Source of the DNA: Henricia sp. BOLD:AAB3569
Taxonomy: Eukaryota; Echinodermata; Asteroidea; Spinulosida; Echinasteridae
Direction of reading: 5' to 3'
Assembly: GCA_037783545.1 (NCBI GenBank)
Contig: JBBELK010000691.1
Location: 883,001 to 947,000 of the forward strand
DNA length: 64,000 bases
The position numbers and the translations under genes were made by a program. This document shows, piece by piece, positions 58,001 through 64,000 of the stretch (its first letter is position 1; each line of letters starts with the position of its first letter). The notes beneath the pieces were generated by a model. The model worked only from the letters and a program-made list of their open reading frames with translations, did no database searches and was not told the origin of the DNA.

Positions 58001-59081
58001 TTCCAACTGACTACTGTGGTATTTTCCATGCATTATAGTCAGGAAACCAGACTAAATAGGACGGTGGCTTCGCACAATTTCCTGAAACCATGGACACAGT
58101 TTTCCATTGTTTCCGAATTTAGATGAGGTACTAACTGACTTATGCACAGGTTGGTTTATTTGACGAGCATCCTCAGTCACACAGTTTCCCCCAATCCTAT
58201 AATCAATCTTTTAATCTAAGGCTCTGGAAAGATGTCACGCACTACCTCAAGACACGTAATATTGACAAAGCCACAGATCACAAGCAGTTCCTTGAAGGGA
58301 GACAACGAGATGAGGCCAAGGCGAGGAAAGAGAAAGGGGAGAAATGGCAGACAAAGGTAAGGTCATAGGTAATACAAGGTCATGACCTTTGGGTGCAAAA
58401 TACATTTGGTATTTGCTTTGTTGATGTTTTTACTCAGTTTCTAATTAAGGGGCCGTCCAAAGTTGTCAACATTTTCATGAGTCTACAAAATGTAGCAAGG
58501 GGGAGGGGAGTCGAGGGGCTGCGTAGGACCTTGCATCTACTGTAAAATGTTGATAAGTAGTATTTCATGGGAAGGGGGCGGGGGGTGGTGGGTGTCTTGA
58601 AAAATACTATACTCTGTACAATCTTGAAAATGTTGACAACCCGAAGGGGAAATCTCCCCTTTGCGAATGAATGCTCTCGGATCTTTTAAGTGTATTACAC
58701 AACACACTGGACCTACGGCTTTACATCCCATACGGATGATTAAGTAATTAGGCTTAGTGTCTTGCACAAGTACCTTGAGTGGTTTCGAACCCACTTGTGT
58801 TTGCCAGTCAATGACCCAAACCACCCAGCCATGGTGCTTTGTAATTGTTGACGTTTTGCGTCTTTCTGCCGACTTAATAGTTCTTCCACGACGACGGCGA
58901 ATGCTGGATTTTCAACAACCCTCTCCAGAAACGCTTGAAAGCGACGCAAGACGAAACCTCTCAATTGACTGGAAGTCCTGTAACAAACTCACACGTACCC
59001 GGTTTCCATGGCGACGGGCCAACTGTTAATGTAACATCAACTAAAACAGCCAGTCAGGAAGTTTTGGATCTACTGAGTTGA
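34029..59081 (+). CDS. OSBPL9: oxysterol-binding protein-related protein 9 (ORP9, 752 aa)
   Basis: The exons are 34029-34154, 35286-35336, 37521-37599, 38408-38484, 43789-43971, 44868-44918, 48136-48244, 49349-49565, 50038-50153, 50623-50785, 52709-52889, 53729-53810, 54827-54937, 55706-55910, 56722-56800, 57753-57844, 58221-58356 and 58881-59081. All phases agree. Residues 10-108 are the PH domain ([20 protein letters not shown]). Residues 112-190 form a coiled-coil region ([20 protein letters not shown]). The FFAT-type VAP-binding motif DFYDADE is at 285-291 after SSSDEE. The ORD lipid-transfer domain runs from about 345 to 710, with [28 protein letters not shown] (PI4P binding) and the fingerprint EQVSHHPP at 471-478. 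Length is close to human ORP9L (736). Known role: sterol/phosphatidylserine-for-PI4P exchange at ER-Golgi/endosome contacts. The start ATG at 34029 is the first in frame (GCCAAAATGTC). Two alternative first exons lie inside the gene (36781 and 41554). Confidence 0.96.
34779..35099. repeat. fold-back MITE, family A, copy 2
   Basis: It shares CGTATACATTGAACAAAG, CCTCCTGGAATCAACA and TTTTGTCGCAAATGTTGCTT with 2500-2859. The right arm is cut after GCAACATTTGCGACGGAAG. It carries an insert GCGCGCGCGCAGCACCCTCT absent from copy 1. It lies in OSBPL9 intron 1. Confidence 0.8.
35548..35640. repeat. MITE family C fragment
   Basis: CTTTGCACTGGCAGCCATAT, then TGATGTGACAATAGATCCAC and TACTCAATGCATGA follow the order of complete family C elements. 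One end is lost. It sits in OSBPL9 intron 2. Confidence 0.6.
36150..36185 (+). repeat. GGGGGTT microsatellite
   Basis: Five G-runs of five or more, separated by TT, on the coding strand of OSBPL9 intron 2. It could form a quadruplex in DNA or pre-mRNA. Confidence 0.85.
36781..36885 (+). CDS. OSBPL9: candidate alternative first exon of OSBPL9 (35 residues)
   Basis: A 105-nt open frame starts at an ATG with an in-frame TGA 39 nt upstream. It is acidic ([20 protein letters not shown]) and ends AAAAG/GTAAGA in phase 0. That is the phase needed to join the exon at 37521 (GALIGIDDQ). Splicing there would replace the first half of the PH domain with this leader. AATATATAC at 36650-36660 could serve as a TATA-like element. 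It has no convincing acceptor, which fits a first exon. It resembles nothing I know, and the gene model does not need it. Confidence 0.45.
37139..37445. repeat. MITE, GACCTTTATCAC family, copy 2
   Basis: Left TAGGCCTTTATCACAGTGCG and right GCACCGTAATAAAGGTCT are inverted repeats. The inside includes TGAACAATTTCAAAACAGG. It ends 75 bp before OSBPL9 exon 3. Confidence 0.85.
37734..37963. mobile_element. Tc1/mariner MITE with Sleeping Beauty-like ends, copy 1
   Basis: It begins CAGTTGAAGTCAGAA and ends TTCTGACTTCAACTG, with TA duplicated at 37732-37733 and 37964-37965. The terminal CAGTTGAAGTC-GAAG pattern is that of Tc1-type transposons such as Sleeping Beauty. At 230 bp it has no transposase. 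It lies in OSBPL9 intron 3. Confidence 0.9.
38887..39010. repeat. fold-back family B, copy 3
   Basis: GAGGCTCGCCAGCAATGCGC ... GCACATTGCTGACGAGCCTC palindrome with the core GTGCCACGAAATACGCAG. It lies in OSBPL9 intron 4. Confidence 0.9.
39115..39224 (+). repeat. perfect tandem duplication of 55 bp
   Basis: AAGAGTGATCAGATCCAGGT ... CGAACCTTGTTTTAGAAT occurs twice head to tail with no visible difference, so the duplication is recent or an assembly artefact. It lies in OSBPL9 intron 4. Confidence 0.95.
40241..40417. repeat. fold-back family D (CGATACGGTCTAT), complete copy
   Basis: Outer arms AAACAGTGTTGGTTATAGAC and GTCTATAACCAACACTGTTT are perfect complements. They continue through CGTATCGAATAGCC / GGCTATTCGATACG. 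It is 177 bp, in OSBPL9 intron 4. Confidence 0.95.
41554..41769 (+). CDS. OSBPL9: candidate alternative first exon giving a PH-less short ORP9
   Basis: An open frame from ATG 41554 (second in-frame ATG at 41632) runs 72 codons to TGCTGCTCG/GTAGGG in phase 0. That is the phase of the next exon at 43789. The encoded leader is very basic in the middle ([17 protein letters not shown]), then acidic. Joining to 43789 gives a protein that lacks the PH domain but keeps the coiled coil, FFAT and ORD. Mammalian OSBPL9 makes such a short form (ORP9S). Transcript evidence is needed; the placement and phase are what support it. Confidence 0.5.
41943..42190 (+). mobile_element. tRNA-derived SINE, plus orientation
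   Basis: The head GGTACCGTGGCCGAGTGGTT has an A box (TGGCCGAGTGG), and GGTTCGATACC is a B box. The body (TTGAGCAAGGCACTTAAACA, CTCCATTCTTCAGAAGGGA, GTGTCTCTGGCC) is shared in reverse by 57302-57705, 58640-58835 and 60310-60470. It lies in OSBPL9 intron 4. Confidence 0.85.
43552..43703. repeat. fold-back family D, diverged copy
   Basis: AATAGACCATATCGAATAGC ... GCAGCTATTGGATACAGTCT with the inner CATGCATGGTTGCACATTTT shared with 40241-40417. It ends 86 bp before OSBPL9 exon 5. Confidence 0.85.
44146..44345. mobile_element. 200-bp MITE with TA duplication
   Basis: It begins CACTGCTCACAATAA and ends TTATTGTGAGCAGTG, with TA at 44144-44145 and 44346-44347. The interior is non-coding. It lies in OSBPL9 intron 5. 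Confidence 0.85.
45196..45345. repeat. fold-back element
   Basis: CAAATTTCCCCTTATACGTA with TGTAACTGGACAGACAAAA is complemented by TTTTGTCTGTCCAGTTACAT with ACGTATAAGGGGAAATTTG around a ten-base loop. It lies in OSBPL9 intron 6. Confidence 0.85.
45439..45922. repeat. possible 480-bp element with short inverted ends
   Basis: GAGCAAGTTCGGGCGGGT at the left and ACACCCGAACTTGCTC at the right are complementary with one mismatch. The interior contains CTAGACTAACCATAGTCGAT palindromic bits. No target duplication was confirmed. Confidence 0.5.
46308..46560. repeat. fold-back family E (GTCTTTCCACAGTAAAGG), complete copy
   Basis: GAGTCTTTCCACAGTAAAGG at the left and CCTTTACTGTGGAAAGACCC at the right are complementary. 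TTTTGGCAACACAGACCATA is mirrored inside. Partial relatives lie at 49789-49915 and about 53225-53355. Confidence 0.9.
46890..47066 (+). repeat. fold-back family F (CGATTTCACGAAA), copy 1
   Basis: CAGCAGCCGATTTCACGAAA ... TTTCGTGAAATCGGCTGCTG palindromic ends. The interior carries TTGCGTAAGCCCACTTGCGC. It lies in OSBPL9 intron 6. Confidence 0.9.
47337..47506 (-). repeat. fold-back family F, copy 2 (opposite orientation)
   Basis: It matches 46890-47066 in reverse complement over its whole length, including GCTTGCGTGTTATCATCGCT. The two copies, 270 bp apart, could pair over about 170 bp in the OSBPL9 pre-mRNA. Confidence 0.9.
48316..48541. repeat. fold-back MITE (GGGGCCAATTTCATAGAG)
   Basis: GGGGCCAATTTCATAGAGCT ... 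TATGAAATTGGCCCC ends; inside, GCTTAAGCA / TGCTTAA arms and a TCATGTGATTG / ATCACATGA pair. It begins 72 bp after OSBPL9 exon 7. Confidence 0.85.
48685..49000 (+). repeat. interrupted tRNA-like SINE with an internal duplication
   Basis: ACAGCTCAGTTGGTAGAGCA is a tRNA 5' half (A box). The matching 3' half (CGGAGGTCTCAGGTTCAAAT) lies 240 bp downstream. Between them a segment with CTGTTTGGCTGTTACYA and CAGTGGTGATTAGGCACCAT occurs twice (about 48761-48825 and 48826-48893). Confidence 0.6.
49128..49300 (+). repeat. tRNA-like sequence (TGT anticodon loop) heading a SINE-like tail
   Basis: Positions 49128-49199 fold as a cloverleaf by eye. The D arm is GTC-loop-GAC, the anticodon arm is TCTGC-CTTGTTT-GCAGA (TGT, threonine), and the T arm is GTGGG-TTCGAAT-CCCAC. 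Six acceptor pairs form, with an A-A mismatch at the first. TTTTT follows 11 nt later. It lies in OSBPL9 intron 7 among SINE debris, and a tail (CGGGAAAGCACTGAGTATAC) continues, so a SINE head is more likely than a working tRNA gene. Confidence 0.55.
49627..49772. repeat. MITE family C, copy 3
   Basis: TAGAGCCTTTGCACGGCGGC ... GCCGGTGCAGAAGCTCTA, about 62 bp after OSBPL9 exon 8. A family E fragment follows directly (49789-49915). Confidence 0.9.
51392..51564. repeat. 173-bp near-perfect hairpin
   Basis: ATTGACTGCTGTTTATTCGG ... GGTCATGGTTAAGATTATAG is mirrored by CTATAATCTTAACCATGCCC. Central arms pair through TGATCTCGAAGCCATGACTA. It lies in OSBPL9 intron 10. Confidence 0.9.
51590..52037 (+). 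repeat. two-copy tandem duplication split by a transposon
   Basis: GGCATGCTGGCCAAGTTGGC ... GTTAAGGCCTGG (51594-51703) is repeated from 51709, but the second copy is interrupted after GAAAGTGTATA by the MITE at 51745-51969. It then resumes TCTTCAAGGGGCTTCAAGGC. Confidence 0.85.
51745..51969 (-). mobile_element. Tc1/mariner MITE with Sleeping Beauty-like ends, copy 2
   Basis: Ends CAGTTGTAGTCAGAAGTTTA and TAAACTTCTGACTTCAACTG, flanked by TA on both sides. The interior matches 37734-37963 in reverse orientation (GTGTGCTTAAACTTGCGTTG). The uninterrupted sister copy of the host repeat shows the empty site. Confidence 0.93.
52111..52640 (+). repeat. four-copy tandem array, 128-141 bp units
   Basis: Units start at GGAATGCCACAAT at 52111, 52252, 52380 and 52515. 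Each contains GGGTTGTGTGCCTTGGCC, CCTAGTTGAAGTGAAATGG and CGGTAATAATGGCAACAGCG. The last ends 69 bp before OSBPL9 exon 11. Part of a unit (GCAGCGGTAATAATGGCAAC) also occurs singly at about 970-1022 in CLCC1. Confidence 0.93.
53931..54220. repeat. MITE, GACCTTTATCAC family, complete copy
   Basis: CTATAGACCTTTATCACGGT at the left and GCACCGTGATAAAGGTCTAT at the right are near-exact complements. It is 290 bp, begins 120 bp after OSBPL9 exon 12, and is the best-preserved of the three copies. Confidence 0.93.
54411..54752. repeat. fold-back element (GGCCCATTGTATCATTTAC)
   Basis: AAGGCCCATTGTATCATTTA at the left pairs with AAATGATACATTTGGCCTTT at the right. A small relative lies at 61649-61795. 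It ends 74 bp before OSBPL9 exon 13. Confidence 0.8.
55008..55668. repeat. fold-back family G, copy 1, with a nested insertion
   Basis: GGGTAATTCCCGGGGTCTAA ... GGACCCCTAATTTTGGGAAT ends. The body matches 59848-60287 (GATCACAAATTCTCAGTAAT, TGAATAGGAATTCGGTGTCC) but is interrupted at 55433-55540 by fold-back family B. It ends about 40 bp before OSBPL9 exon 14. Confidence 0.85.
55433..55540. repeat. fold-back family B, copy 4 (nested)
   Basis: AAAGGCACAGGCTCGTCAGC ... GAGCCTGTGCCTGT. The right arm has lost the GTGCCACGAA segment found in the other copies. It is inserted in family G copy 1. Confidence 0.85.
56270..56300 (+). repeat. poly-G tract
   Basis: About 16 G in a row, then TGGGGGTTGG, in OSBPL9 intron 14. 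Confidence 0.9.
56840..56964. repeat. fold-back family F, copy 3 (short)
   Basis: CAGCAGCCGATTTCACGAAA ... TTTCGTGAAATCGGCTGCTG with inner AAGTCCACTTACGCCA / TGGCGTAAGTGGACTT arms. It starts 40 bp after OSBPL9 exon 15. Confidence 0.93.
57037..57190 (+). repeat. GGGGGA / GGGGGTT microsatellite
   Basis: About 150 bp of G-runs: GGGGGA units, then about six GGGGGTT units. It is on the coding strand of OSBPL9 intron 15. Long Gly/Glu-rich or Pro-rich open frames over it are artefacts. Confidence 0.95.
57302..57705 (-). mobile_element. tRNA-derived SINE, minus orientation
   Basis: Read on the minus strand, TGGCCGAGTGGTTTGGGTCG (A box) and GGTTCGATACCC (B box) are followed by CCTTGAGCAAGGCATCTAAC and a long tail. 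It is the same family as 41943-42190, in OSBPL9 intron 15. Confidence 0.85.
58640..58835 (-). mobile_element. tRNA-derived SINE, minus orientation, second copy
   Basis: CTGGGTGGTTTGGGTCATTG head, GGTTCGAAACC B box and the shared body (AGCCGTAGGTCCAGTGTGTT) read on the minus strand. It ends about 45 bp before the last OSBPL9 exon. Confidence 0.8.
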
Positions 59082-59847
59082 TGGCGGGAGTTGTCATAGC
59101 AACTATCACTATGCAGAATTAATGTATCATGTTGATATGTTTAAATTAAAAACTGCCAACAAATCATGCATATCATGCAGCTCAATCCATGTATTGGCCT
59201 TTGCACTGAAACAACCAAAGATTGTAGACTATGGAAGACAAATCTGTGCTAACAACTTATATTTACTGCAGCTTTGTGTATTATTAATCATGAGCAATCA
59301 AAAAATGAAGACCGTTTGATTTAAAATACACCGCAGTGTAGCTGAAATAGAACTACATTTAACCCTTTGAACCCTAAATGTCACATTTGTGACTTCCCCG
59401 TGAACAAGGAATAACACGATGAGCCCCTATTGTGACTTTTGAGTGACATCTTCATAACCGGTTGACAAAAGAGGACCTTAAGCCAATCAGAATGGCTGTT
59501 ACAGCAGGGTCATGGTGTCATTGCGCATAAATAATTTAGGGTAGGTTTGACTTGGTCTAAGACTGGTTAAGACTATCAAATGGAAAAGTGGTTGTTCTGT
59601 AATACCAGACTTCCTTGGCATCCTGTTCACCACTTGCACGAAACCGCCGCATTGGCAAGACTCCCTCGCGTCGTTACCACGTCGGTTGCTGTGACGTTGA
59701 CTTTTGTCCATTCTAAAACATGACGTATGCTAGGAAAGCCTCGTTTTGAACGCGACTATGGTAAATAAAATGGCCTTTAGCGTATAATCCAGAAGAATAA
59801 CTTTCCAATCTTTATAATGGCCATTTCTTTAGCGCATTTCACATATG

Positions 59848-60287
59848 GGTCATTCCCAAAATTAGGGGTCCAAAATTGTTGGTGTCCCAGTTACGTACGA
59901 CACTCTCTGCTTCAAAAATCACCCCTCCTGATCACAAATTCTCAGTAATGGACTGTGGCCTGTGATCATAGGGGGGCAGCATAATTCTCCGATTCCTGAA
60001 AAATATTTAAAACAAAAGACCATAAAAGCTTATAATTTGTTCCATGGTATTGAATAGGAGTTTGGTGTCCCGGGTTACCTACGCCAATGAAAATTGGCTG
60101 TAGAATGAGTTTGCATTAACCTTGGTGCCATATTTACACACAGACATTAAATTTAAGTGGCATTTGTTAAAATTAAAATAATTATTATCTACTGGGAAAC
60201 CACTTTCAATCACTAAAAACACTTGGAAATCTTAAAAAGCATGTCACACTTTTGGACCCCTAATTTTGGGAATGACCCATATGGCCA
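59848..60287. repeat. fold-back family G, uninterrupted copy
   Basis: ATATGGGTCATTCCCAAAAT with TAGGGGTCC at the left pairs with GGACCCCTAATTTTGGGAAT with GACCCATAT at the right. It is 440 bp and non-coding, and serves as reference for the nested copy at 55008-55668. Confidence 0.93.
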
Positions 60288-60309
60288 AGCCAGATACGGG
60301 TTTATCACT

Positions 60310-60470
60310 TCTCTTTGCGAATAAATGCTCTGGGGTCTTTTAGGTTCATTACACAAAACACTGGACCTATGGCTTTACATTCCACCCAAAGGAAGAAGCA
60401 ATCAGTGTTAAGTTCCTTGATTGAGGACAAAAGTACCTCGGGTGGTTTTTGATTTGGGTTCATTGAGAAG
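60310..60470 (-). repeat. SINE remnant, minus orientation
   Basis: ACACAAAACACTGGACCTAT and GCTTTACATTCCACCCAAAG match the bodies at 57302-57705 and 58640-58835. The tRNA head is decayed. Confidence 0.7.
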
Positions 60471-60514
60471 CATGATATATCGTAAATTCCTTGTCAGAAC
60501 TAGAAGTAGTTCTG

Positions 60515-60896
60515 GGGCGGTATTCACAAAACGACTTAAGTCGTGAAATTTAAGCGCCCCGCTTAAATTCTAGACTTAAGTCAAATCATAAAGTTAAGTG
60601 GTATTCACAGCGCGTTTTCTTTTAGTGGCCCGCTTATTTTTTAGACTTAAACTTAAGTGTGGTCTGACCTGTCTTAAGTGCATTTAACGCTGGGTCAACC
60701 GTCTGCAATAACAATTTAGACATTGGGAGATTACAACAGATTTCAATTTTTATTCTTACTGACCTTAAAAAGCCTTCGTTCGCCACTGACCATTGACTAC
60801 CGCATAGCACAACGTACGTCGTCTACTTGTGGTACGTGCACGCGTATGTGTGCACGACACGCGCGTAATGTGAATACCGCCCCTGAGATATACTGA
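60515..60896. repeat. fold-back MITE (GGGGCGGTATTCAC)
   Basis: CTGGGGCGGTATTCACAAAA at the left and GTGAATACCGCCCCTGAG at the right are complementary. GACTTAAGTC motifs recur inside. It is about 380 bp. Confidence 0.85.
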
Positions 60897-61013
60897 GGAG
60901 CCTTGCTGTTCAGAACTTTGTGAGCATCAGTTTGAAGATAATTCGTTGTGAGAACGGAAGCTAATCGTGATGCAGTTCTAGAATTCAAGTGATATGACAG
61001 GAATTTCTTGATA

Positions 61014-61457
61014 ATGTCTCGATGTACGCTGCAGCGTTATGGACATTGTATTGGTGCCGTTTTGTATTTTGAGGCAAGCAGCTTGACTGATAAGAGTGTA
61101 AAATTGTCAATTTCAGCTTTTCTCTCAAAAAACAGCCAGTTTACATTTCCTTTCAAGATAAAATTGCCACAGGGTGATATCACCGAATGTAAGTTGTACA
61201 TATATTTCATTCCAAGTAATGGTTGTCGCAGATTCTGTAACCACGTTCATCAAAACATTTGGTTTTACATTGGCAATCCAGATCATTTTTTTGAAAAAAA
61301 TAGTTGGTGTGTCATTCCAGAAGATTATATTGAATGGGAGAACATAAGAAGCAATTTCTGTCTAATTAGTTATGGGTGTTATTCAAGAATAATTGCAAAG
61401 TGGTCACCAATTTCGAGACCCTACTCTAACAGCAGAAATGTACTGGTAAAAACATAA
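61014..61457 (+). CDS. orphan open reading frame, 147 codons
   Basis: This is the longest single-frame ORF in the window outside the recognised genes. It runs from ATG 61014 to TAA 61455-61457 in AT-rich DNA. The product would have nine cysteines and many aromatics (NIWFYIGNPDHFF, EDYIEWENI), no signal peptide and no motif I recognise. It sits 120 bp after a MITE. It may be a single-exon gene, an exon of an unseen gene, a decayed mobile-element frame, or chance. I infer no function. Confidence 0.25.
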   Translation: MSRCTLQRYGHCIGAVLYFEASSLTDKSVKLSISAFLSKNSQFTFPFKIKLPQGDITECKLYIYFIPSNGCRRFCNHVHQNIWFYIGNPDHFFEKNSWCVIPEDYIEWENIRSNFCLISYGCYSRIIAKWSPISRPYSNSRNVLVKT

Positions 61458-61648
61458 TATGAAAACGCTGATTATCATGTAAACTGCAAGTATATGTAAA
61501 TTATGGCAGATTTTATAAACATGTACATAGAAATAGAGGGGCATTAAATTGCAGTTTATACACGAATGCACTGAGGTTTATTATTTTTCTTCCCGGACCA
61601 ATAGATCCTTTGCACCGGTGGCCATGTCTGTGACAGGTATTGTTATTT

Positions 61649-61795
61649 AAAGGCCCAGTGTATCATTTGCAATGACCCCAAATAGTAATCGACGAGTTTA
61701 CAGGGGAAAAGTTCTGAAAGTAAAGATTGAATTATAATGGTTTTTTCGCAGAATCGCTCAAAAACAGATCATCTACAGGGCCTTTAAATGATACA
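61649..61795. repeat. small fold-back (GGCCCAGTGTATCATTTGC)
   Basis: TAAAGGCCCAGTGTATCATT at the left pairs with GGCCTTTAAATGATAC at the right. It is related to 54411-54752. Confidence 0.7.
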
Positions 61796-62189
61796 GCCAT
61801 GCATAGTTATAAAATGACTACCCAGAATATATACAAAATTCCTTTGACTAATCGATTTCCTCCTTCCCTCCCCCCAAAAAGGTATACCCAGCACGATTTG
61901 GGCCTAAGGACTCCCCCTATGACTCGACACACTCTTCCCTTTTGTTAACACACCAAATTCCTTGAATGTTTGAGACACGATGGTAGGGGTGGGGTACCCT
62001 CGGCCCCAGATCGTGCTGCATATGAAAAATAGTACAAACTATCGCATAGATAAGAAAATGATACAGTACTTTAGCAGCATTAGTAAACATTTTACCACAA
62101 TATTTTTAGAATACATTTTTGAAATAAAAAAAAAGCCCATGCATAATGTGAATCTCTTTTGTGTATGTGTGGTTCTGAACCACACATAT

Positions 62190-62585
62190 AAGTCTGTTTT
62201 CAATACTGGAGAGACTTTTTCACCAGGATCATAACTCTGTGCAAAGCCAGTTATCTTCTCTCAAAACAAAAGAAATATCTTCAGACAGATCTAAGGAGAT
62301 AACTTAAGCAACAAATAGTGCAACAACATACCTTTCTGAAAACCCTGTGTACAAATTTCCTATTTAACGTATGTAACATACTTTGTGACATTTGTTGGTG
62401 TCCTGGTTACACACGGTATATTGGAAATTTGCACACAGGGCTTTCAGGAAGGTATGTTGTGGCACTATTCGTTGCAGTTCTTGAGCTGAAGTTATCTACT
62501 TAGATCTATCTTAGGATATTTCTTTTGAGAGATATAATCCTGGAGGAAAAGGTCTCTCCGGTATTGAAAACAGACACATATACAA
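62190..62585. repeat. fold-back element, about 395 bp
   Basis: TCTGTTTTCAATACTGGAGA with GACTTTTTC pairs with GTCTCTCCGGTATTGAAAAC. A second inner pair reads ACAAATTTCC / GGAAATTTG. Parts resemble family E (AACATACCTTTCTGAAAACC). Confidence 0.8.
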
Positions 62586-62909
62586 AAGAAATTCACATGC
62601 CTGCTACCATAAACTTGTTGATTTCCACAATGCATAGCCTTAAGTCTTACCTAGTTAAGAGTACACTAAGTTATATATTTCAGAATATTTGGAAGCATTG
62701 CGACAATCATTTGTTAGATATTTAAGTACAAAGCATGCATTTCATGCAAAACAAATAACATAATTTACAAGTTGAGAAAAAATTGTGACTTAAAGTCTAC
62801 AATAGGAAGAATACATTTAAGTACATGCACTATTGCATCTGTTTTTAAAACCATATTTCTTTTATAATTTCTGCGTGCTTTTGATTGTTCATCCAGCAGA
62901 AAACACCAA

Positions 62910-63049
62910 TAGAGCATTTGCACGGTGGCCATGACAGGAGGCAGACACATTGTCACAGTGTGTCATGCATGAGTAGGTGCTTTGTGGTTCTATTGTTACA
63001 TCATTTAAATAAGAAAACCTGTCATGGCTGCTGGTGCAGAAGCTCTATT
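62910..63049. repeat. MITE family C, copy 4
   Basis: ATAGAGCATTTGCACGGTGG ... GCTGGTGCAGAAGCTCTAT. A short CCTGCCCC stretch near the right end is deleted relative to other copies. Confidence 0.9.
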
Positions 63050-63052
63050 TTG

Positions 63053-63308
63053 ATATATGGGTCTTTCTATAAATTAGGGGTCCAATGTTGGTGTCCCCGT
63101 TACATTTTACATCTAGTTTTTGTAAATTCAGGACACATTCTTTAAATACTTTCCATCTCAAAGAGTGAGTACATAAAGTACAATTCATACAAAATGGTTA
63201 AAAGGCCATTTTAATGATTTTTGTACGAAAAATAACACATATCAGGTGTAACGGGGGACACCAAATGTCACACTTTTGGACCCCTAATTTATAGAAAGAC
63301 CCATATGG
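63053..63308. repeat. fold-back element (ATGGGTCTTTCTATAAATTA)
   Basis: ATATGGGTCTTTCTATAAAT with TAGGGGTCCA at the left pairs with TAATTTATAGAAAGACCCAT at the right. It is a distant relative of family G and lies directly after family C copy 4. Confidence 0.92.
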
Positions 63309-64000
63309 AAGTGAATATTTCACAAAATCATACAGTAAAATGCATTGGCGCTCTAAAAACGTTTTTACCTTAACTTAACAAATCATGGATAAATTACCTT
63401 AACTATGATAAAGTTCCCATTTTACTTAAACTGGTATGCCATCAAATCAAGTGTTCCGCTTTTGTCTGACAGCTGCATGCGAATTCACAATCTCTTTGTC
63501 GGTTATGATGTAGCCAGCCATTATTGACTTGTGTGTAATTTTCAGCCAACCTCATTGACCAGTTGATGCCGGAGGACAATTAAACACGCCAAGATTTCCG
63601 CATTGGTGTAGCGGTGGAGAAGTTTACCTGTGGGGAAATTTACTTGTTACTGCTTTTGATGTCTACACTCGCAGTAATTTACGAGGGAAATGGGCAAAAC
63701 AGTTTATAACAAAGCGGCATTGTGGTGTACAATGACAGTGCATCGACATAACAATATTTTACCAATGAGTTCAGTTGTTTTCATTCCTCAATGCTTTAAC
63801 TAAAAATTAACCCACGCCTACGAACAGCAATGTTTAAAATAATCCCGGCGTTAACTGGTTCATAGTATGAATTGATTTGTCTGCATTTATCTCTCAAAAT
63901 GCCCCAGGGTTGTTTGAGTGTCTTTAATTTGTTGGGTTAAGTTGACAGTTTTGAATCCTCATCAGTGACAAACCGTTTATTCCGAGCACCTTGTCACGTC

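Larger units (their letters stand above)
59082..64000. other. OSBPL9 3' UTR and repeat-rich intergenic DNA
   Basis: An AATAAA at about 59763-59768 could end OSBPL9, but nearer signals were not found. The rest holds fold-backs, a SINE remnant and one orphan frame (61014-61457). From 63310 to 64000 I see no gene or repeat that I can support. Confidence 0.5.

Noticed and set aside
59499-59711. Minus-strand 70-codon frame with a possible donor after QV
   Set aside because: No partner exons on the minus strand were found inside the OSBPL9 3' region, and the length is within chance.
63556-63583. Possible last exon (acceptor TTTTCAG then NLIDQLMPEDN and stop) on the plus strand
   Set aside because: It has a good acceptor and a tidy end, but phase and sequence do not fit OSBPL9 and no upstream exons of another gene were found.

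Overview
This is a gene-containing stretch of an animal nuclear genome. Genes are split into many short exons with GT-AG introns. Three of the five genes have clear vertebrate counterparts (CLCC1, DEPDC1, OSBPL9). Introns and intergenic DNA are packed with short fold-back (MITE-like) elements and tRNA-derived SINEs. The gene set and the repeat style suit an invertebrate deuterostome, perhaps an echinoderm such as a sea star. That placement is an inference, because no phylogenetic marker was tested.

Layout from left to right. (1) 548-3135, minus strand: the 5' coding exons of CLCC1, an ER membrane protein; the gene runs off the left edge. (2) 6431-11274, plus strand: a small gene for a secreted peptide of about 83 residues with eight cysteines. 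Its second coding exon is followed by a 2-kb array in which the 3' half of that exon plus its splice donor is repeated, 14 copies in all. This is the most unusual structure in the window. (3) 15593-21901, minus strand: an 11- or 12-exon ankyrin-repeat protein of about 536 residues with an N-terminal CxxC...CxxxC finger, family not recognised. (4) 25699-33786, minus strand: a complete ten-exon DEPDC1 (DEP domain plus RhoGAP-like region). (5) 34029-59081, plus strand: a complete 18-exon OSBPL9 (ORP9), with PH domain, coiled coil, FFAT motif and sterol/lipid-transfer ORD, plus two candidate alternative first exons. (6) 59082-64000: repeat-rich DNA with one orphan open frame.

DEPDC1 and OSBPL9 are head to head. 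Their start codons are only 242 bp apart, so they probably share a bidirectional promoter. There is no sign of an operon or a dedicated pathway: CLCC1 and OSBPL9 both act at the ER and in lipid homeostasis, DEPDC1 is a mitotic/cell-proliferation gene in vertebrates, and the peptide is predicted to be secreted.

Exon borders were found by eye. They rest on splice consensus, unbroken reading phase across every junction, and, for the three named genes, agreement with the remembered vertebrate proteins. No alignment or transcript search was run. Repeat borders are accurate to a few bases where terminal inverted repeats and TA duplications are visible, and otherwise approximate.
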